Notes under the pieces: model-generated
Database searches by the model: none
What the model was told of the DNA's origin: nothing
What the model saw: only the letters and a program-made list of their open reading frames with translations
Position numbers and translations under genes: made by a program
In this document: positions 34,446-42,325 of the stretch, in pieces
Layout of the letters: each line of letters opens with the position of its first letter
Position numbering within the stretch: position 1 is the stretch's first letter
Assembly: GCA_036821485.1 (NCBI GenBank)
Contig: DAISJM010000002.1
Span: forward strand, 112,721 to 176,720
DNA: 64,000 nucleotides
From: DAISJM01 sp036821485
Lineage (GTDB): Bacteria > Verrucomicrobiota > Kiritimatiellia > CAIQIC01 > JAGNIJ01
Reading direction: 5' to 3'

Positions 34446-35846
34446 ATGACCGCGCACCGACGCACATATCATATCTGGACCATCGGCTGTCAGATGAATC
34501 AGGCCGATTCGCGCTACCTCTCTTCCCAACTCGAGACGCTCGGCTATACGCCCACCGACAACGCCTCGCGCGCGGATCTCATCATCCTTAATACCTGTGT
34601 CGTCCGCCAACAGGCCGAGGACAAAGCCTACGACCGCCTCCGCATCCTGAAAGGCCTCAAGACACGTCAACCCGGCAAGACGATCGCCGTCATGGGCTGC
34701 CTCGTCGGCAGGAAGTCGGATGCCTCACTCCTCGAGCGATTCCCCTTCGTCGATGTCTTCATGCCGCCATCCGATACGGGCCCCCTGCTCGAACACCTCG
34801 AACAGAACGGCTCGGCCTCAACCGGCCGCGTGCACGACGTCCGCACCCGCACCACGCGGGAGATGCTTCAGAACGGCGATGGCGTAATGCCGGAATCGGA
34901 GCGCGGTCGCGCCGTCACTGCGTTCGTGCCCGTCGTGCTCGGCTGCTCCTACGCCTGCTCGTATTGCGTCATCCCTTCGCGGCGCGGCGCTGAACGCAGC
35001 CGCCCCCGCGAGGAAATCCTCGAAGAGGTCCGCAAGCTCGCAGACCACGGTGTGCGCGAGGTCACCGTCCTCGGTCAAATCGTCGACCGCTATGGCATGG
35101 ATCTTAACGGCTCCTCCGACCTCGCCGACCTCCTGACGCGCGTCGCGGGGATCGACGGCATCCGCCGTGTCCGCTTCCTGACCAGCCATCCGAACTGGCT
35201 GTCCGACCGGCTGCTCGACACCATCGCTTCCACACCCGGCGTCTGTCCGTTGATCGAGGTCCCCTTCCAGTCGGGCAATGACGAAATTCTCGAACGGATG
35301 AAACGAGGTTACACGGCCGACGATTACCGCCGGCTCGTGGACCGCATCCGCGCCCGCACACCCGATGCCGCGATCCACACGGACATCATCGTCGGCTTCC
35401 CCGGCGAGACCGAGGAGCAGTTCATGGACAGTTTCCACCTCCTGTCGGAGCTGGAACTCGACATGGCTCACATTGCGAAGTATTCGGAACGTCCGTTGAC
35501 CCTCGCGGCGGAGAAATACACCGACGATGTCCCCGCCGATGTGAAGGAACAGCGCCGCACCCTGCTGGAAGAGGTCCTCGCGGATATCCTCGAGAAGAAG
35601 AATCGGCGCCTGCTCGGCAAGGAAGTTGAAGTTCTTGCCGAGGATCAAGGTCGTAACAAACGCTGGCGCGGACGCACGGTGCATGGGAAGCTGGTGTTCT
35701 TCGAAGACGACCGCGACCGGCTGGGACAGTTGGTAAACGTTCGCGTTGAATGGACGGCCCCATTCACGCTGCGGGGAAAGGCTGTCGACAACGAGCCGTC
35801 GCTCACCAGCGAACGGCAGGAGGCGGAAACACATGGCCACGACTGA
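34446..35846 (+). CDS. miaB: tRNA-2-methylthio-N6-isopentenyladenosine synthase MiaB
   Basis: A 466-residue radical-SAM methylthiotransferase. The N-terminal UPF0004 domain has GCQMNQADSR and the cluster cysteines in LNTCVV and MGCLV. The radical-SAM cysteines are in LGCSYACSYCVIPSRRG (C-x3-C-x2-C). VTVLGQIVDRYG and HIAKYSERPLTLAAEKY match the family; a TRAM domain ends the protein. MiaB adds a methylthio group to i6A37 of tRNAs reading UNN codons. MiaB normally has LGQNVNSYG, so QIVDRYG is a slight variant; a related methylthiotransferase cannot be fully excluded. It overlaps the next gene by 14 bp. Confidence 0.85.
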   Translation: MTAHRRTYHIWTIGCQMNQADSRYLSSQLETLGYTPTDNASRADLIILNTCVVRQQAEDKAYDRLRILKGLKTRQPGKTIAVMGCLVGRKSDASLLERFPFVDVFMPPSDTGPLLEHLEQNGSASTGRVHDVRTRTTREMLQNGDGVMPESERGRAVTAFVPVVLGCSYACSYCVIPSRRGAERSRPREEILEEVRKLADHGVREVTVLGQIVDRYGMDLNGSSDLADLLTRVAGIDGIRRVRFLTSHPNWLSDRLLDTIASTPGVCPLIEVPFQSGNDEILERMKRGYTADDYRRLVDRIRARTPDAAIHTDIIVGFPGETEEQFMDSFHLLSELELDMAHIAKYSERPLTLAAEKYTDDVPADVKEQRRTLLEEVLADILEKKNRRLLGKEVEVLAEDQGRNKRWRGRTVHGKLVFFEDDRDRLGQLVNVRVEWTAPFTLRGKAVDNEPSLTSERQEAETHGHD

Positions 35847-36168
35847 ATCGAAACGGGCTGCCTTGCTTCTGTCTGCTTTCGTCTACCCCGGGGCGGGCCA
35901 GTTCGTGCAGAAGCGCTGGATCGTTGGCTTTCTCTTCGCGACCCTGTTCACCGTCTTTCTCGGCGCCCTGGTGGTCAATGCCATCACGCCCATGGTCCAC
36001 AACATAACGGCCGCGCTGGATTGGGCACAGCTGAAAGCAAACCGGCCTTTCGAACTGATCTCGCTGCCCGGCATCATCATCCCTTTTCTGTTGGCCCTCA
36101 TCGTCTACATCGCCAACATCGTGGATGTGATGAACGCAAGCCGGCCGAAGCCACCGCCCCTGCCGTAG
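35833..36168 (+). CDS. Small membrane protein with YPGAGQ motif
   Basis: A 111-residue protein with about three hydrophobic segments (residues 10-25, 28-50, 77-97). It contains FVYPGAGQFVQKRWIVGFLF, a P-G-x-G-Q-x(n)-G pattern also seen in TM2-like and DUF5683-like membrane proteins. The ATG at 35833 has GGAGG upstream and lies inside the miaB 3' end. Function is unknown. Confidence 0.65.
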   Translation: MATTESKRAALLLSAFVYPGAGQFVQKRWIVGFLFATLFTVFLGALVVNAITPMVHNITAALDWAQLKANRPFELISLPGIIIPFLLALIVYIANIVDVMNASRPKPPPLP

Positions 36169-36171
36169 TTC

Positions 36172-36236
36172 TGTAGGAGAGGCTTTACGCCTCGATGTCG
36201 CCCACTCGCCCGTCGAGGGATAAACCCTCTCCTACA
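36172..36236. terminator. Long inverted repeat TGTAGGAG...CTCCTACA between convergent genes
   Basis: TGTAGGAGAGGCTTTACGCC then TCGA pairs with TCGAGGGATAAACCCTCTCC then TACA. The arms are 24 nt with three mismatches and the loop is about 17 nt. It lies 3 bp after one stop codon and 1 bp before the opposing one, so it can serve as a bidirectional terminator. The TGTAGGAG ends suggest a dispersed repeat related to the GTAGGG elements. Confidence 0.6.
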
Positions 36237-36237
36237 C

Positions 36238-37149
36238 TCAGAACTTGAACTTCAGCGAGATGCTGGGCAGCACCTCGTAATCCGGCTCGAAGGACGCATC
36301 GCCGCGCACGTGGTCAATGCAGGATTCCAGCCGGTCGCGATTGTAGCGATGACTCGCATCCACGCCGCCGTAGATGCTGCCGGAGTACCAGGTGAATTCG
36401 AAGAACGTGATGACCGCGAAAGCACCCCATTGGTCATCCTGCGCCGTACTCACCATGCCGAAGATGAAGAGGCTGTTCAGGATGATCGACCGGAACCCGT
36501 TGCCATATTCGCCCGCGTACATGTAGCCCATGCCCGGAATCATGCCCAACAAACCACCCGTCTTTGGGCTCTTGTCGTGGCCGGCCACGTACTCATCAAT
36601 GGCCTCCATCGATACGCTGTTCCAACCGGGCGCCGCTTGAAGCGCTTCGCGCGCCTCATCGATCTCACCCAAGCGCAGGCGCGCCTCAGCCAACCGGAGC
36701 GCCGTATATCGCTTCATGTCCTCGGGCGCTTGACCGTCCAGAATGCTCTGGCGGTAGTAGGCCTCCTCTTTCCACCGCTTCTGCGCCGCCGTATTCTCCG
36801 CGCGCAGCAGCAAAGCCTTCACCCCCAACCCCGGTTCCGCATCCTCCGCACGATCCAGCATCCTGTCGGACACCTCATGCCGATCCGCCTGCTGATATTC
36901 GTAAGCCGACGCCCAGAAATATCCCCCGCGCCCCACAGATTCGCCGGCCTCCAGTCCCTGCCGGCGAAACTCCACGGCCGCGCCGGCATGGTCGCCCTCC
37001 AAGGCAAGACCGCGCGCCAGCGAAAGAGTCGGGTCCTGCGTTTCTTCCGCCCATGCAAAGAAGGGAATCAGCCACAAGGAGGCACAAAGAATCACAGGAA
37101 TGCTGACCTTGAATACGGCTTGCGCTTTCTTGCGCTTGTTCGTGACCAT
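36238..37149 (-). CDS. Secreted/membrane TPR-like protein with C-terminal PGxGxxYxG membrane segment
   Basis: A 303-residue protein. A signal peptide or anchor lies at residues about 10-33 (FKVSIPVILCASLWLIPFFA, then WA-EE). The middle (about 40-180) is helical and TPR-like (GDHAGAAVEFRRQGLEAGES). The segment LGMIPGMGYMYAGEYGNGFR followed by SIILNSLFIFG resembles DUF5683-like motifs. The end, SISLKFKF, is strand-like. ATG 37149 is favoured because GGAG lies 5 bp upstream; the ATG just before it is also possible. The start overlaps the YidD-fusion stop (TGATG), so the two are coupled, perhaps in envelope assembly. Confidence 0.6.
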   Translation of the reverse strand: MVTNKRKKAQAVFKVSIPVILCASLWLIPFFAWAEETQDPTLSLARGLALEGDHAGAAVEFRRQGLEAGESVGRGGYFWASAYEYQQADRHEVSDRMLDRAEDAEPGLGVKALLLRAENTAAQKRWKEEAYYRQSILDGQAPEDMKRYTALRLAEARLRLGEIDEAREALQAAPGWNSVSMEAIDEYVAGHDKSPKTGGLLGMIPGMGYMYAGEYGNGFRSIILNSLFIFGMVSTAQDDQWGAFAVITFFEFTWYSGSIYGGVDASHRYNRDRLESCIDHVRGDASFEPDYEVLPSISLKFKF

Positions 37150-37967
37150 CATTTCTCCATCCATCCATCGTGGTCCGACACGGGATCGGCAATCCGCCAC
37201 GCGTCACCCACCTTCACCCGCTCCCGATCCGCCGCCACTACCGACGGCTCGCGAATCAACCGGTCGCCAATCATCGGCACGCCCAGCAATCCATGCTGCT
37301 GACTCGCCTGCCTGAAATATTCCGAACAACTCGGCTCCAACGAGCAACGCGATCCAATGGCCGGACGCACCAGCTTGCGATAGCCCGCAACCACCCATCG
37401 ACCGGGCGCCGACCACACACCGCCGGCCTTCGCGCTCGGCGACCGGCACTCCTCGCGGATCGCTGCCGTCCACAACCGGCGCGAAGTTTCCAAGGATTGG
37501 AAAAGTGACGGGTCGGATTTTCCAAGGGTTGGAAAATCCTGCCCAAGAAAATACAGAGAGCAACCGGCGCGCAAAAACAGCTCCTGGTCATGCGTCCCAA
37601 GATAGGCCTGTCGAAGCGAGGCGAACGCCTCCTCCCCACGGCCCGCTCGCCACTCGACGCGGCCGAGCTCATATGCCGCCATCGAACGGACCTCCACGTC
37701 GCCCGCGGATACCGCAAGTTCACCAAGCATCTTGGATGCTCCGCTGACATCCTGACCCTCGCGCAAGCGACACACGGACTCCATCAAGCGGGCAGTCTCG
37801 TTGGACGAGTCAGATATCAATTCGCGACTGCACTCTCGCCGGCAGGCGGCCCAGTCTCCCTCGTCGAAAAGTTGAAGGGCGAGGTCCAACGGCGCGGCAC
37901 TCGCCGCCACGCAGAGAATAAAAAAAAGGACCCCGGGCCGGAGGCCCGGGATCCTCAAGACAAACAT
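37149..37967 (-). CDS. Signal-peptide protein with C-terminal YidD domain
   Basis: A 272-residue fusion. The N-terminus MFVLRIPGLRPGVLFFILCV then AASAAP looks like a signal peptide. Residues about 25-150 are helical and TPR-like. From about residue 190 the YidD signature appears: GYRKLVRPAIGSRCSLEPSC then SEYFRQASQQHG. YidD is normally a short protein of about 70-90 residues acting beside YidC, so this fusion is unusual. Residues about 155-175 (FPTLGK, FQSLET) translate the TTCCAA palindromes at 37487-37536. The first codons overlap the intrinsic terminator at 37920-37954. A later start would remove the signal peptide. Confidence 0.6.
   Translation of the reverse strand: MFVLRIPGLRPGVLFFILCVAASAAPLDLALQLFDEGDWAACRRECSRELISDSSNETARLMESVCRLREGQDVSGASKMLGELAVSAGDVEVRSMAAYELGRVEWRAGRGEEAFASLRQAYLGTHDQELFLRAGCSLYFLGQDFPTLGKSDPSLFQSLETSRRLWTAAIREECRSPSAKAGGVWSAPGRWVVAGYRKLVRPAIGSRCSLEPSCSEYFRQASQQHGLLGVPMIGDRLIREPSVVAADRERVKVGDAWRIADPVSDHDGWMEK
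37487..37536. repeat. Two TTTCCAA-N3-TTGGAAA palindromes, 32 bp apart, inside a coding region
   Basis: TTTCCAA-GGA-TTGGAAA (37487-37503) and TTTTCCAA-GGG-TTGGAAAA (37518-37536) have centres 32 bp apart. They are in frame within the YidD-fusion gene between its TPR-like region and YidD domain, suggesting insertion of the repeat into a linker. Confidence 0.7.
37920..37954 (-). terminator. Strong intrinsic terminator, overlapping the next gene's signal-peptide codons
   Basis: On the minus strand GGATCCCGGGCC-TCC-GGCCCGGGGTCC forms a 12-position stem with one mismatch and is followed by eight T residues. It lies about 30 bp after the stop of the small exported protein gene and 13 bp inside the YidD-fusion reading frame. 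It should terminate most transcripts from the upstream gene. Confidence 0.85.
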
Positions 37968-37983
37968 GGGAATTCCAAACGAC

Positions 37984-38274
37984 TTAGTAATACATCGCGC
38001 CATACTGGGCCGCGAAGTCAGTCGTCGTCTTCCCGTTGGCGCAATCAATACCGTCCCAGATCGCGATCACGATGCTGACGAACGGAACGATCCGGCACCA
38101 CTCACGCCAGTGGATCTCTTTGCCGTCGTTATACGCCATACCAGCGCGAATACCGAAGCAGCAACCCGCGATGAAGCCCATGAAGCCGCCGCGACCGGCC
38201 GCCTTCTGAGCCTGCACCGGAAGAGCCGTCAACATGAACGCCGCCACAAGAATCAAGGCAATGACTTTCTTCAT
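37984..38274 (-). CDS. Small exported/membrane protein, uncharacterised
   Basis: A 96-residue protein with a clear signal peptide (MKKVIALILVAAFMLTALPV, then QAQ). The mature part has a small-residue stretch GGFMGFIAGCCFGIRAGMAY with a double cysteine and a hydrophobic segment IVPFVSIVIAIWDGID. ATG at 38274 has GGGAGG upstream. It has its own promoter and a strong terminator, so it is a monocistronic, possibly well-expressed small envelope protein. No family recognised. Confidence 0.7.
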   Translation of the reverse strand: MKKVIALILVAAFMLTALPVQAQKAAGRGGFMGFIAGCCFGIRAGMAYNDGKEIHWREWCRIVPFVSIVIAIWDGIDCANGKTTTDFAAQYGAMYY

Positions 38275-38302
38275 CAACACACCTCCCAATTAACTTGAAG
38301 CA

Positions 38303-38330
38303 AGTCTATCGGCCCGCCCCAGCGCTGCAA
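38303..38330 (-). promoter_or_regulatory. Putative promoter of the 96-residue exported protein gene
   Basis: On the minus strand TTGCAG (38330-38325) and TAGACT (38308-38303) are spaced by 16 bp, about 30 bp upstream of the start codon with its GGGAGGTG site. Confidence 0.4.
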
Positions 38331-38428
38331 GTCTTTTCTGGCCCGTAGTGCACTCGCCCGCCCAAGGCGGATTTGCTAGGCTATAAACCGTGTTTAGGCT
38401 TCGAATCTCGATCCCGAGGAGTGCCGCC

Positions 38429-41400
38429 ATGACACGTTATATGCGAACAGTCCTTGCAACCCTCGCATTCCCGCTGATGCTGACAGCGCCCGCCATCAAG
38501 GCAAACCTCATGCCCATCGGGGGCGATAACCGCGAGGTGGAAAGCGATCACTTCGTCTATATCTACCAGCAGGCGCTGGAATCCCAAGTCCCCGCACTGA
38601 TGAAGGATTGCGAGGATGCGTACCGAATCCTGACACCGATCTTCCGGTGGGCGCCGAAGGAAAAGACGCTCATTCTTTTTCAAGACGCGTGGGATGAGCA
38701 CAACGGCATGGCCGGCGTCTCCCCGCGCCCGACCATCATGCTCATCGCGGCCGACACCACTCCACCCTCCTCCATCTATGAGCCCGGGAGTTTCCTGCGA
38801 CGCACGGTGTTTCACGAGTTCACCCATATCCTTGCCATGGATGCGCAGTACGGTGCCGACGCGGTGATCGCCGCCGTCTTCGGTCGCATCATGCCCGTAG
38901 GCGATCCGCTCTCGATCCTCCTCACGTTCTGCGCCGCACCGCCCGGCGAACTCGCCCCCGATTGGTATCTCGAGGGTCTCTCCGTTTGGGCCGAAACGGA
39001 ATTCACCGGCCCCGGACGCGGCCGCAACAGTTTCGCCGACATGATCATGCGTATGCCCGTGGCCGACAACCGCCTCCTGCCTGCGGAACAATGGAACCTG
39101 CGCCTGCCCGAGTGGCCCTACGGCGAAGCGGCCTACCTCTACGGTATGCGCACCATCCAGTACGCACAGGCGCGCTACGGCACCAACCGCTCCGAGCGCA
39201 ATGTCACGGGCGAGTTGGCCGACTCCGTCTCTCATTCCTTCATGTTCAGCTTCGACCACCGCGCGCGCCCGGTCACCGGCGAGGATTTCGCCGGCCTCAC
39301 GCGCGGCACGCTGCTCCAGGAATCGCGACGGCAGGCCGCACGTATCGCCAAGCTGAAGGAGATTCCACCGACCCCGCTGATCCCCTTGACGCCCGAACGG
39401 CTCCAGGTGGCGTGGCCCGTTTTCTCCGCCGATGGCCGTGCCGTGTTCTTCACCGCGAACGGCGAAGCGGAACGCGACACGCTGTATCGCTACCATCTCG
39501 ATACCGCGCGGCTGGAGAAACTTGATGGCGCCCGCGTGCAGTCCGGCATCAGCCGCCTCGCCGCAGCGCCCGACCGCAATCATCTTTACTACACACGCCT
39601 GAACATCGTCGGCCGCGACCGGATCTGGAGTGAGCTGCGCGAATACGATGTGCGCAAGAACCGCAGCCGCGCCGTTTCGCGGCTCGGCCGCTACCGGTTC
39701 CCCGCCATCAGCCCCGACGGCCGCCGGCTTGCCGCCGTCCGCAATGAACAGGGAACAAGCTCACTCGTCGTTGTCGCCCTCCCGGACGCCGGCAAGGTCG
39801 AGAGGGAAAAGGAGCTCGCCACAGCGTCCGGCGACGCTGCGCTGATCGATCCTGTATTCGGGCCCGATGGCAAGACCATCTTCTATGTTCGAGCCGGACG
39901 TGATGGCTCGCAACTCCGGGCAGTCGACCCGGAATCCGGCCGCGACGAACCGATCCTCGACTGGCCATGCATAATTTTGTCACCCACGCTTCATCCGTCC
40001 GGCAAGGAACTTGTGTTCAGCGCGGATCGTAACGGTGTCTACAACCTCTACCGCATGCCGCTCGATCCCATCGCCGCACCCACCCCCATCACGCATGTAA
40101 TCGGTGGAGCGTTCACACCCAGCTTCTCGCCCGACGGCCGGAAGCTGGCCCTTTCCACCTACGATTCGTATGGCTTCCATCTCGCCGTACTCGACTACAA
40201 TCCGCCACCACTTCAGGGCCCACTGCCGACCCTCGAACCCGTTTGGCCCGGCATGGCGTCGAATGAAAAACTCGCGAAGGAGCTGGAATCGGAACCGCTC
40301 CCCGCCCTCCCGCCATCACAGCCCTATCGCTCGGCCGGCGAATTGCGTTTCGACTACTGGACACCCTGGCTGACGGCGAGCGAGAACGGCGTGCAAGGTG
40401 GACTTGCCGCCCAGTTCTCCGACCCGGCTGGCTATCAAAACCTACTTGCGCTCGTGGGCGGCGATTCCGATGCCGGCATGCCGGTTGGCTCCATCGTCTA
40501 TCAGTACTCGGGGCTGTATCCCCTCTTCACGCTGTACGGCAACTACCAGCCGGACAGCTATCTCGATCTCGTTCAAGATACGGACGGCATCTTCTACGAC
40601 TACGCCGAAAAGGTCGGCGTCGCGGGGGCGATGATCACGCTTCCGTGGGAGCGCGTGGACAGGCTTGTCACCTTGTCGGCCGGCTATCAATTCACCGACC
40701 GCCGCGTGATCGACGACGAGGCAGACGACTACGCAGGCCGCGACCTGCTGACCACCAATTTGTTTGAAGGTGGCGAAGGCGCGCTGTTCGGAAAACTGGA
40801 ATTCTTCAACGGTACGTTCTTTGGGCGAAGCCACTCCGTGGAACAGGGCCGCCTCGTTTCCGTGGGCGGTGAATGGTCGAACGAAAGTCTCGGCGGCGAG
40901 CTCGAGCGCACGCGGTTTCTCGGCGAATGGAGCGAATACGTCCCGCTGCCGTGGAGCGAAAATCACGTGCTGAAACTGCAAGGGCTTTACGGTACGGGCA
41001 GCGGCGACGAGATTGCGCAGGGCGCGTTTGGTCTCGGCGGATACGGCACGCTCCAGTCCGCAACAACCCCCGGACTTCCGCGCAACATCCTGCTCCGCGG
41101 TTATGACGACAATACCCAGGTGGGTCAGGACGTGGCAAAGGCGGGTGTCGCCTACCGCTTTCCCATCCTGCGATTGTACGAGGGCATGAGCCCGACCATT
41201 CCGATCTACCTGCAGCAGGTCTTCGGCGAATTCTACTACGAAGGCGGCAAGGCGTGGAGCGGCGCCTCGGATACGGGCGAGGAGAACAAGTGGCTCAACG
41301 CCGCGGGCGCGGAACTCAATTTCTCGATGACCTTGCTGCGATTCATCGACATCGCGCCGGGACTCGGCGTGGTATATGCATTCGACCGCGAAGATCGGCG

Positions 41401-41485
41401 CCGCTCAGACGACGGCAATATCGAAGATGTGCCGGACGACAAGTTGCAGGTCTACCTCAGCATCAAGGCCGCGGTGAATTTCTGA
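38429..41485 (+). CDS. Fusion of gluzincin metallopeptidase, TolB-like propeller and outer-membrane barrel
   Basis: A 1018-residue exported protein with a signal peptide (RTVLATLAFPLMLTAPAIKA). Residues 35-320 resemble peptidase-MA-like enzymes, with zinc motif HEFTH at 129-133 and third ligand E182 in WYLEGLSVWAE. A beta-propeller of TolB/PD40 repeats follows (about 330-600; VFSADGRAVFF, AISPDGRRLAA, VFGPDGKTIFY, SFSPDGRKLAL). The last 390 residues look like an outer-membrane barrel related to Omp85/surface-antigen barrels (GLGGYGTLQSATTPGLPRNI then LLRGYDD) and end VYLSIKAAVNF. ATG 38429 has CGAGGAG upstream and fits the signal peptide better than 38390. Probably a surface or periplasmic protease anchored in the outer membrane. 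Confidence 0.78.
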   Translation: MTRYMRTVLATLAFPLMLTAPAIKANLMPIGGDNREVESDHFVYIYQQALESQVPALMKDCEDAYRILTPIFRWAPKEKTLILFQDAWDEHNGMAGVSPRPTIMLIAADTTPPSSIYEPGSFLRRTVFHEFTHILAMDAQYGADAVIAAVFGRIMPVGDPLSILLTFCAAPPGELAPDWYLEGLSVWAETEFTGPGRGRNSFADMIMRMPVADNRLLPAEQWNLRLPEWPYGEAAYLYGMRTIQYAQARYGTNRSERNVTGELADSVSHSFMFSFDHRARPVTGEDFAGLTRGTLLQESRRQAARIAKLKEIPPTPLIPLTPERLQVAWPVFSADGRAVFFTANGEAERDTLYRYHLDTARLEKLDGARVQSGISRLAAAPDRNHLYYTRLNIVGRDRIWSELREYDVRKNRSRAVSRLGRYRFPAISPDGRRLAAVRNEQGTSSLVVVALPDAGKVEREKELATASGDAALIDPVFGPDGKTIFYVRAGRDGSQLRAVDPESGRDEPILDWPCIILSPTLHPSGKELVFSADRNGVYNLYRMPLDPIAAPTPITHVIGGAFTPSFSPDGRKLALSTYDSYGFHLAVLDYNPPPLQGPLPTLEPVWPGMASNEKLAKELESEPLPALPPSQPYRSAGELRFDYWTPWLTASENGVQGGLAAQFSDPAGYQNLLALVGGDSDAGMPVGSIVYQYSGLYPLFTLYGNYQPDSYLDLVQDTDGIFYDYAEKVGVAGAMITLPWERVDRLVTLSAGYQFTDRRVIDDEADDYAGRDLLTTNLFEGGEGALFGKLEFFNGTFFGRSHSVEQGRLVSVGGEWSNESLGGELERTRFLGEWSEYVPLPWSENHVLKLQGLYGTGSGDEIAQGAFGLGGYGTLQSATTPGLPRNILLRGYDDNTQVGQDVAKAGVAYRFPILRLYEGMSPTIPIYLQQVFGEFYYEGGKAWSGASDTGEENKWLNAAGAELNFSMTLLRFIDIAPGLGVVYAFDREDRRRSDDGNIEDVPDDKLQVYLSIKAAVNF

Positions 41486-41489
41486 CAAC

Positions 41490-42242
41490 TCACATCTCGT
41501 AGATCGCCTTAAAGCTGTCCACGAATTCGACGCCCTTGAAATACGGCGCCGGCACAAACAGGCCTTCTGCGATCGGCGTGTTCACCGAAAGGTTACTCAC
41601 CCGCGTGGTCTCCCGCGTTTCCTGGCCGGCCACGCGCATCACGCCTTGATGCAGGCACGGAATCCAAACGCCGGGAACCACCTCCTGGAACGCGCTGTAA
41701 TCGTACTGGCCCGTCAGGTTCTTCTGATCCGCCGCCGTGTAGAACTCAATGCGCGCGAGGCGATTCGAAGCCTCCATCGACAACACGGCAAAAACCTTGC
41801 CCGCATCGTAGCCTCGCCGGACCGGAAACTCCGCCGTCGCAGGCAATTCGGTCTCGGGCACATCCTTCAACCGGAGCAGGTGATCCATGGCCGTCCCCGG
41901 CACCTTGCGGAGGGAACGCAGCATCTCGACGTCCAACTTATCCACGGGCCGCGAGAAGCCTTTGGGATCGCCATCGATGTAGCTGAAGAAGTTGGTGCCG
42001 TCGGATACGATGGTCCGCTCTATCGGAGCCGTGTTCTCCACGTGAAGCCGGTCCGGCCGCGCGTAATAGATCCGGCTCAGGAAGCGCATCTTGTCCGCCC
42101 CGGCCTCGTTATCCCTGCGAAGATCGCAGGTCAGCGTCTGCACGGCCTCGTATTCCTTGAGCAGGCGCTCCACCAGTGTTTCGGCGAGCGCGCCGGTGGC
42201 GAGCAGCCCCACGAATGCAGCCAACGTCCACGTCCGGATCAT
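41490..42242 (-). CDS. LolA-like periplasmic protein
   Basis: A 250-residue protein with a signal peptide (MIRTWTLAAFVGLLATGALA). It begins the mature part with a helix (VERLLKEYEAVQTLTCDLRR). Strands follow that resemble the half-barrel of LolA/LolB-type lipoprotein carriers (RIYYARPDRLHVENTAPIER, then TIVSDGTNFFSYI). Such proteins bind acyl chains in the periplasm. The match is by pattern only. ATG 42242 has AGAGG upstream. It is convergent with the metallopeptidase fusion gene, with stops 4 bp apart. Confidence 0.5.
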   Translation of the reverse strand: MIRTWTLAAFVGLLATGALAETLVERLLKEYEAVQTLTCDLRRDNEAGADKMRFLSRIYYARPDRLHVENTAPIERTIVSDGTNFFSYIDGDPKGFSRPVDKLDVEMLRSLRKVPGTAMDHLLRLKDVPETELPATAEFPVRRGYDAGKVFAVLSMEASNRLARIEFYTAADQKNLTGQYDYSAFQEVVPGVWIPCLHQGVMRVAGQETRETTRVSNLSVNTPIAEGLFVPAPYFKGVEFVDSFKAIYEM

Positions 42243-42325
42243 GCTGGACCTCTTTGCTTGAAACAACATGCGTCAGAAAATAGGATGTGGAGGGAAGAAA
42301 CTCAACCCTGAAGGCAGATGCCGCC

